From Catonia carolina (Eukaryota > Arthropoda > Insecta > Hemiptera > Achilidae), in contig JAQMRL010000001.1 of assembly GCA_035578175.1 (NCBI GenBank), positions 372,427,720 to 372,491,719 on the forward strand: a DNA stretch of 64,000 nucleotides, read 5' to 3'. Of the stretch, positions 56,458 to 64,000 are shown one piece after another. Each line of letters starts with the position of its first letter. Position 1 is the first letter of the stretch. The position numbers were made by a program, and so were the translations under genes. The notes below the pieces were generated by a model. The model was not told where the DNA came from and did no database searches. It worked only from the letters and a program-made list of their open reading frames with translations.

Positions 56458-57346
56458 TTTTACTTGTTCTTGTCTATATGAATATATAGGAAGAAAAGAA
56501 TTTTTTTCACGTGGATTTTTATAAATCGAGTTTCCATCGGTGTGTGTGTGTGTGTGCGCGCGCGCGTGTGTTTGTGTGTGTGAACAAAATATCTCAAGAA
56601 CGGAACATTGTACAAAGTTTAAACTTGAAACTTATGTTAAATACAACTAGAGAACCCGACGTGAACATTTTCATCAAAATCGGTCAACTGGAAGAAGTAG
56701 TTTAATCGTGTAATCTTTCACTTATTTCCAATATTCTCAAAAACGGCTCCGACGATTTTTTTTATCGTCTCATTAACTAAATTTTTTATGTTCTACGTGA
56801 TAGGGTAGGTGCCATGTCTGCTGAAATTCTTGGGGAAACTGAGCCCTCATAAAAAAAGGTTTTTTTATGGTTGCGTCCTTATATGCATTTTAGCTCAAAA
56901 GTGTGTTATAATCAAAGTTGAAGAATATTTTATTTCAAGCATTTCTTTGTATGACGCTTAGTTTAGCATAATTAGTGATTTTCTGTTGATTTTTTCATGA
57001 AAATCTGTAAAAAATTTATTTTTTTAAGATTTCGGCCTTAGTATGCATTTTACGACAAAAGTATATATAATAAAATTTATAGGAAATTAAAATATCTACA
57101 ACTTTTATTTCTAGCATTTTTCTCTACAGAGCTTAGTTTAGCGTCAAAGAGTGAATTTCCGTATTATTAAGCCAAACAAGGTTGGTTTTCATTTTGCTTC
57201 ATTCACTCATGATTAAAATAAGGTTATGCTTTTTGAAGCTAGTTTTTGTTTATTTTTTATGTATTATTACTAATGTTAGGTTATATTGATCATTATTTGA
57301 ATTGGCAAGAGAAAGTAGTGTGAGTGTTTCATATTAATTTTTATAA
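56458..57346 (+). mobile_element. RepB copy B
   Basis: It has the same block order as copy A: the CTATATGAATATATAGG palindrome, then (TG)n changing to (CG)n and back to TG (about 56541-56583). ATTTTCATCAAAATCGGTCA and TAGTATGCATTTTACGACAA follow, with AGTGTGAGTGTTTC at the end. The TG tract is flanked by the GAACAAAATATCTCAAGAAC block seen in other copies. Confidence 0.75.
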
Positions 57347-57529
57347 TCTATAACAATATTTTGCGTTTCAGTGATAAGAAACACAATATTTTAGTAGAGG
57401 TAAAATGTTCATTCTTATTCATTTACACGAATCTATTACAAAAAATTACTCATCTTTGTACTCAAACTTCTTATGATATTGCTTTCCAACCGTTTTTGAA
57501 TAAATTGTTTTTCCAATATTATAGAAAAG

Positions 57530-57592
57530 AAGAGTTTTTTCCACTGAGTGGAAAAGTAGCCTTATCAGCATACTTATCAGCCGGCCGCATAG
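57530..57592 (-). repeat. RepA scrap fused to a SINE-II head scrap
   Basis: CCACTGAGTGGAAAAGTAGC (RepA interior) runs into CTTATCAGCATACTTATCAG and then CCGGCCGCAT, the first bases of a SINE-II-like head. The same fusion is at 58210-58284. A 157-codon open frame (57361-57834) reads straight through this junction and is therefore not taken as a gene. Confidence 0.6.
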
Positions 57593-58120
57593 ATAACCTT
57601 AATATTTACATAAACATCCGTGGATTAAATCATATTAGTTTTTTATTTACTCATGAGAAACTTCACTTTATTATCGAGACGAAGTTGTATTTGAAGTACT
57701 ATATTGAAGTCCAATATATCCGTCAAATATTTTCGTTGTACACAACTCTTTTCATTCTTTCATATCACAAATTTATGGGTGGCTTTGAACAGGTAGTTAA
57801 TATCCGTTATAAAGAAGTTTGCTTTCAAGTGTAAATAAAACGAAATACTTTTAACAAAGTAACTCATTTTGACTGGTAATCGAATATCATACAATTCACT
57901 CGTCAGAAGAACTTTCATTTGACTGTAATAAATTTTGACAAAGAACTGTCCAACTTTATTCGGTTTATGCACTCTTTCTATTAACTTCTCACTGAAATTT
58001 ATGATCTACAGTCTTTATGGTATACACGAGTCTTTGAGTTTTGGAAAATATTTATGATAATATTTTTTAGTTAGAAACGCTATCTTAGATCACTCGTGGA
58101 TATGCGGCTCACATAGTACG

Positions 58121-58250
58121 CTTGTTGTTGTTTAGGTCAACAGCCGAAAGGCTGGTTTTACCTCTAGAGGTTTTACTAAGTAAAAACTTGGAGTGAGGTG
58201 GTTTACTATTGCTTTCCTCACTGAGTGGAAAAGTATGCTTATCAGCATAC
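58121..58250 (-). mobile_element. RepA copy 5, 3' portion only
   Basis: The tail (AAC)n on the minus strand (plus CTTGTTGTTGTTTAGG) and the hairpin CAGCC..GGCTG are kept. The copy stops after GAAAAGTATGCTTATCAGCA and is joined to a SINE-II head fragment at 58251-58284 (CAGCCGGCCGCATTGGCGTA, then GTTGGTAAC). Confidence 0.72.
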
Positions 58251-58284
58251 TATCAGCCGGCCGCATTGGCGTAGTTGGTAACTT

Positions 58285-58640
58285 TTATGTCAAACATTTT
58301 TTTGTATAATGCTTAGTTTAGCGGTAATTAGCGATTTTCTGTTTTTTTTCACGAAAACGTGTAAAAAATCGATTTTTTACGATTTCAGCCTTAGTATGCA
58401 TTTTACGACAAAAGTACCTATATAAATAATCAAATATATAGGAAATTAAAAGGTCTACAACTTTTACTTACAGCATTTTTCTCTACAGAGCCTAGTTTAG
58501 TGTGAAAGAGTGATTTTCCGTATTTTCATTTTGCGTCTTTCACTCATGATTAAAATTAGGTAATGTATATTGAGGTTAGTTTTTCTGTTTATTTCTAATG
58601 TTTTATTACTAATATTTTAATTAATTATATTAAGTTATTA
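58285..58640 (+). repeat. RepB 3' fragment
   Basis: It begins in the middle of RepB (TTTTTTTGTATAATGCTTAG) and contains AGATTTC- or GATTTCAGCCTTAGTATGCA and TTTAGTGTGAAAGAGTGATT. It ends near TTTTATTACTAATATTT. It directly abuts the SINE-II head fragment on its left. Confidence 0.7.
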
Positions 58641-59278
58641 AATAAAAAGATGCAATTAACAAAAATTGATTCAAAAATATCCTGTGCCAAATTGTTAACA
58701 ATTTTATTTATCTTTTAACTTGACAGTTCCGTGCCTAAAGAGATTATAACGAGTTAAAATAAATTAGCATCAAAAAACATTTTCTTCATGTTCTCCTTTT
58801 TCGCTCATCTTCGATATTTTACTCGTGTTTGTCAAGATTTGATCAAAAATGTTGTAACTGTATTCTAAAATGTGGAATGACAGCATTAATTTTTACACTT
58901 ATTAATACATTTAAATATTTTAATTATTTGTTTTAACAGAAAGAAATTCCAATTTCTGATAAACTAAGAGCTGAACATAAAAGTTAAATAAAAAGTTGTT
59001 AAATTTTTATTCTTTAACTTTTTATCCGTATATTGTATTTTAAGCTTGTGACAAGCAAATTTTTTCCCCGTTTTCTCATAAAATTACGAATAGCAGGTCA
59101 ATTGAAATCTGAAATTTTTAATACTTACATGAGTTGCTGCGTGATTAATTATTGCAAATTTTTGTAGTACGTGCTTTTGCTCTAAAATGCACCTTACAGC
59201 TGTAATTACTCATAAAAACCTATTTTGTTCAAAAGGATGCAGAGCCTCCTTTAAATTTTTCCCAAAGATACTTTTTAT
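58641..59278. other. Non-coding, nothing recognised
   Basis: AT-rich; no identified feature. Confidence 0.5.
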
Positions 59279-59425
59279 GTCTGACTGTTTTGCAATTACT
59301 ACTAATGCAGATGATGAAAAATGTGGTAGATGAAAATGAATTATGAAAAATGCCAGACCTAACTGGGAATCTAACCTACACTTTCCCAAAGAAGTTAATT
59401 ATGCCATCTAAATGAGCCAGTTATT
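59279..59425 (-). mobile_element. SINE-III copy 2, degraded
   Basis: Its plus-strand text GTCTGACTGTTTTGC..AATGCAGATGATGAAAAATG and ATGCCAGACCTAACTGGGAA parallels 46865-46975. The B-box-like TTAGATTCCCAGTTAGG lies on the minus strand. Confidence 0.55.
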
Positions 59426-60440
59426 GTTGCAGGTGAGAAAAAGTTTAATCAAAAAATGATTGGAACCGTTTTTTGAGAAAATTGTATTTTGTATTTTTGC
59501 ACCGGTGTAAAGTATATGTACTCTTTAATACTGGGGCTATTTAGCCAATTTCAAAAGAATTTCTAAGGTTGTTCGAGAAAACCTTATTTTTCAAATTTCA
59601 CCCAAGTTGTTTTAAAAGTTTTGGCTTCAAAACAAATGACACATAAGTTACATGTACAAATCCATTTAGAAACCACTTTTATCTTCAGGTGGCCATACAC
59701 CGTGAAGATAATGAGATACCGTTATGGAAAACACTGTAGGCCTACTGTCGCAATATTTTTACTGTATTGTATAGGCAGATACTGAATTTTATATGCTGTA
59801 TTTCATGTACAGATGCTAGAAAGAAGATATATTATATTGTTACGTAATAAATAACTTATTTATTTAACAGATTATCCACGTAGATTATTTAACAGATTTA
59901 TTTAAATAAATACAAATTAAGTTTTAGGCAACATTTTAAAACATTAATTCATGTTACCCAGGATTTACATAAATACTTTTATGTAAAATTATTCTATTTA
60001 TGCTAAACGAATCCCAAATAATGAAACTTCATTCAAATGTATTTTATTAGCTTGTCCTGAATTAACTACATCGATGGAAATTTTCACAAACGTATTCATT
60101 GTTATTTTAGTCTGTCAAACATTTTAATCGTCACGGAGGAAATGTGCATGTGCATTGATTTACAACTTGCAGTGTACGTGCTGAAAGAAGAAAAAGTAAC
60201 AATATGTTACAACATGTTTTATAAATTTATTATGCAGTACAATGCATTAAAAATCCGTTTTAGCAGATAACTGTGAAAGAGGTTTTTTCTCATTAACCTG
60301 TTTTTGTGTTGCAACAATATAATTAGTGAATTCATTTGATTCTATTATTCGATTTTCTTCGATTTCGTAAATTTTTTGACCTTTGCAAAGAACTAAACCT
60401 TGAATTCTGTATATCGAACTTCGTTTAATACACCCATGTT
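59426..60440. other. Non-coding, nothing recognised
   Basis: AT-rich; includes one TAGGCCTA octamer (59737-59744). Confidence 0.5.
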
Positions 60441-60445
60441 TTTAG

Positions 60446-61386
60446 ATTATTACTTTCTCTTGCCTATATGAACATATAGGAAGGAAAGTAGTGTTTTAAT
60501 GTAGATTTTTCGAAATCGAGTTTCCACCGGATCCGCAAGTTTTCAGACCCCCTGACCCAAAAAAGTTTCTTTTCGCGATTGGTGTGTGTGTGTGTGTGCG
60601 CGCGCGCGCGCGCGAACAGAATGGAACATCGTATGAAGTTGAAACTTAGAATTTCAGTGAGGTACCACTAGAGAACCCAACACGAACATTTTTATCAAGA
60701 TCGGTCAACTGAAGTAGTAGTTTAATTGTGCCATTTTTCACTGTTTTGCGATTTTCTCAAAAACGGCTCCTACGATTTTCTTTTAAATCGTCTCATTTAC
60801 TACTTTTTTTACGCTCTATATGATAGGGAAAAATACTCCGTGTCTGCTGAAATTCTTGGAGAGGCTGTTTTCTTGTAAAAAAATTGCGGCTTTATATGCA
60901 TTTTAGCGCAAAAATGTATATAATAAAAGTTGTAGAGAAATTAAAAACCTATAACTTTTATTTCAAACGCTTTTTGTATAACGCTTAGATTAGTGGTAAT
61001 TAGCGATTTTCTGGTTTCTTTCACGAAAATGTGTCAAAAATGAATATTTTTTAAGATTTCAGCCTTGGTATGCATTTTATGACAAAAGTGTATATAGGTA
61101 GCTAATAAAATTTACAGGAAATTCAAATATCACAATTTTAATTAAGCATTTTTTCTATAGAGCCCAGTTTAGCGTGAAAGGGTGATTTTCCGTATTTTAA
61201 AGCCAAAATAAGGTTGATTTTTATTTTGTGTCTTTCATTCATTATTAAAATTAGGTAGTTTATGTTTACTGAGGTTAGGTTTTTTTGTTTATTTCTAATA
61301 TTTTATTACTAATGTTAGGTTATATTTAATTATTTGCGTTAGCAAGAAAAAGTTGTGTGAGTGTTTCACACCAAATTATTTTATAC
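60446..61386 (+). mobile_element. RepB copy C
   Basis: It starts with the clearest terminal palindrome (TACTTTCTCTTGCCTATAT, then ATATAGGAAGGAAAGTA, 60451-60492). A GACCCCCTGACCC block, (TG)n followed by pure (CG)n (about 60583-60614) and GAACATTTTTATCAAGATCG follow. It ends GTGTGAGTGTTTCACACC. About 940 bp, no coding frame. Confidence 0.78.
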
Positions 61387-61489
61387 TTATAAATACTTCA
61401 GCCGAAAGTACTTAGAAAAATATTTTACTTAAAGCTGATAATATTTTGAGATTGTTTATGGAACTTCACTACTCAGTGATAGACTCAGG

Positions 61490-61600
61490 GATATTTAAGT
61501 ACGAAAACTGCTTTACATTGCATGTCTAAACGATAATTTGAGGCAGAAAGAAAATTGTGGTTCTACATAGTTTTAAAAATTCTGAATTACGGTAGGTTTT
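61490..61600 (+). repeat. Single arm of the 7775-8390 MITE family
   Basis: TTAAGTACGAAAACTGCTTT, ACATTGCATGTCTAAACGAT, GGCAGAAAGAAAATTGTGG and CTACATAGTTTTAAAAATTC align with the left arm starting at 7786. No matching right arm was found before 62000. Confidence 0.5.
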
Positions 61601-61744
61601 TAATTTTTGTCTACTAACTTGTTCCGATCATGTTGAATCAAACTTAATTTTTTTTTAATTGGAAGGTAGGTATGATACATGATTTCGATATATTATTTTA
61701 CAAGATAGCATTATAAATAAATAAACTATTTATCTTGCTATCCT

Positions 61745-62025
61745 GGAGAGTGTGTGTAGGCCTAACTTTGGTGCGGAAGTTTGGGTATTGACTAAGAGGC
61801 AGAGGACTGCCTAAAAGCGGTGGAGATGGATTTCTGGAGGCGGAGCTGTGGTGTGTAGCATATCGATCGAATTCCGAATTCCGAAATTAGGAAAAGAATT
61901 GGTATTCAAGGAAATATCATGGATACCATATCCCGGAGCAACTAAAATGGTTTGGCCATTTGCAGAGGATGGAGAATGATTTTTTCCAAAAAAAAGACCA
62001 AATAGTGAAGTGGATATACTCCGGG
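61745..62025 (+). pseudogene. LINE RT C-terminal remnant
   Basis: The plus frame reads FGAEVWVLTKRQRTA, a stop, then KAVEMDFWRRSCGV and a second stop. After frame changes, SEIRKRIGIQGNIMDTI and LKWFGHLQRMEND follow (about 61880-61980). These match the post-RT block of insect LINEs ('GaEsW.LtkrqerkleavEMdFlRRscgis', 'IR.R.gI', 'WyGHvqRM'). At least two stops and two shifts show it is dead. Confidence 0.7.
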
Positions 62026-62029
62026 GTCT

Positions 62030-62130
62030 GTTTCGTTTTTTAACTAATAAAAATTCCCAGACGGGAATTAAACCCGGAACCTTCGCGTTGTAGGCTGGCG
62101 CGCTTCCATTACGGAGACGGCCTGGTTTAT
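62030..62130 (-). mobile_element. tRNA-derived SINE head, separate family
   Basis: The minus strand reads CCAGGCCGTCTCCGTAATGG (A-box side), then GGTTCCGGGTTTAATTCCCG (B box GGGTTTAATTCCC) and GGGAATTTTTATTAG. The body is short or lost. It sits between the LINE remnant and the SINE-II copy. Confidence 0.6.
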
Positions 62131-62251
62131 AATTAGTTATTAAATGATATTCCAGGGTAAAAATTAACGTATTACAAAAGTAGAGGTATGCGAAAGAAAA
62201 GTCACTTTTACAAATTCTCGATGGATTCGCCCCATCTTTCGACAGAGCCAG

Positions 62252-62448
62252 TTTTTTTTTTTTTTTTTTTTTTTTATTTAACGTCGCTTCAACTGCAATG
62301 ATCATTAGCGATGACGTTGGGGTGTAACAGTGTGAGGATGAAATGACTTTTTGTAACGTATGAAAATATGCCGTGCCTTCATGGGATTCGAACCCAAGAC
62401 CGCATGATGAGAGACGAGCACGTTACCAACTACGCCAATGCGGTCGGC
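62252..62448 (-). mobile_element. SINE-II, full-length copy with 24-base A tail
   Basis: The minus-strand head GCCGACCGCATTGGCGTAGT includes an A-box-like TGGCGTAGTTGG (near consensus) and the B box GGGTTCGAATCCC. The body contains GGCATATTTTCATACGTTAC and ends GCGACGTTAAAT. The tail is 24 A (plus-strand T, 62252-62275). The near-consensus boxes and long tail suggest a recent insertion. A 77-codon and a 164-codon frame here are by-products. Confidence 0.88.
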
Positions 62449-64000
62449 GTAGTTGGCGTACTTTTTTGTGGTAGGCTGTACTTTTTGTTGAACAAACATA
62501 AATTCGTTGATTCCTCCGAGCATTTTTCTCAATAACAATAAAATCAGATGATCTCACAAGGTTTAATTAATTTCTGAATTGTGTAACAAATTAAAATTGC
62601 ATTGGATTGTAAAAGTTTGTCTGCATTTTAACAAAGTAAATTGTCAAAATTTAAGCGAGTTACGTGGTTTGACAATCTAAATTATTTTAAACAGGAAGTT
62701 AATAATTAAAATTGTTTTCATTTCAAGTCTTTGTTGATTGAGAAGTAAAATAATTCTTTGGTTTAACTTTCTTAAAAACTTCCTGAAAAATTTGATTCAA
62801 CTTTATTCAAAATGAACCTTTCTTGATTTATTCCTCTCGGAACATTTCCCAACTTTTCTTATTGTTTTCTTTCTTATTTATGTACTTTTATTATTTCAAT
62901 TGTTACATTGGTTCAAGTTCTTTCAATTTTAGTTGTTTAAACTTTCAATTTTCAATTTTAGTTCAATTTTAGTTCTTTCAATTTTAGTTGTTTAAACTTT
63001 TTTTTAAACGAAAATAGATTATTAATTTTTGAACCTCTTTTTGACGTCATCTCTTAGATCAAAAATTCAGTATTCGATATTTTAATCAAGGTCTGAATAA
63101 AATCATTTTTTATTACTAGAATTATGAGTTACACCGTAAATTTAAGTTGATGTTAAAAATTTAACTTGGAAAATATAAAATACTAACTTTTCCATTTATG
63201 TCGTTGGTTCACTATTATTATTATTAAAAATACCTTCTCTTCTGTTACTAACTATAAAATTTTTGTTCTTAAAACTTTTCAACTACAATTTTGAAACCTT
63301 GTAGGCCTACTATTTGAATACAATGTTTAGAAATTATTTCGGATTTAAAAGAGAAAGGAAACAACAGTTTTTATTTTTTGACTTGAGAACAAAATAATGA
63401 AAGATTGTTTCAAGATCAGTTTCTTTATTTTTAATGGAAACGTAGAATTCTTTTGTCGCCATTATTTATTCGAGTATTTGAAATACGTAGATTATACTGT
63501 AAACTGCACTTACTTCTTTTTAAACTTAAACAATATTAAATTTCTTACCGATTTTGATTCTGTATCTACAACAGTTACCATTTTAAATTTAACAGTTTAC
63601 CATATTTTTCTTTAATAATGTTAAATAACTTGGCATTTATTCCTTAAATATGGGTATTTGTTGGTCATGATGAAGGCTGCTTTTGTTAGCACCAGTTTAT
63701 TAGAGAAGATTTATTCATTTTTCGATAGTTTCATATGTATAGAAGACATTAGTTATTAGAAAACTTTATTAGATCCCAGTTTAGAGTTTTTTAAATTACA
63801 TTCACTGGTATTTTTTATGTTTATTATGTGACGATACCTACATAAGCATTGGCTTATTTAGTAGTAAATTCGTTAAATGACATGAATGCTGATAAATGTA
63901 TGTAAAAGTAATCAAGAGAAAATAAATTTGGGGTTGGTTAAGAAACTCATATATTTAAAATTTTAATTTATTCGGTAGAGTAGTACTTTTTTCTCCAAAA
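62449..64000. other. Non-coding, with one local duplication
   Basis: AT-rich. TTCAATTTTAGTTGTTTAAA is duplicated, with partial copies, in 62927-63000. TAGGCCTA occurs at 63302-63309. A 72-codon frame at 63397-63615 is unassigned. Confidence 0.5.

Noticed and set aside
57361..57834. 157-codon open frame, the longest non-transposon frame
   Set aside because: It starts at a non-ATG codon and crosses a RepA-SINE junction seen elsewhere. It has no domain and is AT-rich and low complexity.
61811..62305. 164-codon minus-strand frame
   Set aside because: It runs antisense through a LINE relic, a SINE head and the poly-T of SINE-II; its lysine run is the translated tail.

Overview
This window looks like insect nuclear DNA. 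It is AT-rich, has almost no open host coding sequence, and carries one exon with canonical GT/AG splice borders. The rest is dense with non-LTR retrotransposons, tRNA-derived SINEs and DNA-transposon remnants. The repeat style (a ~0.95 kb repeat with an internal TG tract, jockey and other LINE tails) reminds me of planthopper or lanternfly-type Hemiptera, but that is recollection and not a measurement.

The only convincing host gene part is a 199-bp internal exon at 6702-6900 (+). It encodes TM5 and the third intracellular loop of a neuropeptide GPCR, most like RYamide/luqin or NPY-type receptors. No other exon of it was found, so much of the surrounding DNA is probably intron or intergenic.

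Layout: 1-755 is an 83-bp-period satellite. 1.5-6.4 kb holds SINE, RepA and RepB repeats and LINE scraps. 7.8-8.4 kb is a foldback MITE and 9.3-10.1 kb a LINE 3' end. 11.3-12.9 kb holds a SINE, a RepB piece and a TTAA-flanked DNA transposon derivative. 15.3-16.1 kb is a jockey fragment. 21.2-23.1 kb is a LINE with a perfect 12-bp target-site duplication, placed in or beside an older LINE. 24 kb is a LINE scrap and 28 kb an LTR-like sequence. 33.5-34.9 kb is a nearly complete but broken mariner-type element, and 35.4 kb a pogo-like remnant. 40.3 kb is a hAT-type MITE. 41-44.5 kb holds RepA and SINE copies. 45.8-49 kb holds LINE ORF1 and RT remnants around a CTAG-rich foldback. 50.2-54.6 kb is a full-length jockey-like LINE with two intact overlapping ORFs, a 30-base tail and a 10-bp TSD. 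54.8-55.4 kb is a long-TIR foldback. 56-62.5 kb is a mosaic of SINE, RepB, RepA and LINE fragments.

The elements suggest some parasitic relations. The non-coding ~390-bp RepA ends in a small hairpin plus ...CTGATGAC, as does the LINE at 9337-10060, so that LINE type may supply its reverse transcriptase. The MITEs carry TA, TTAA or 8-bp flanks that point to different transposase sources. Only the jockey element looks potentially mobile today.
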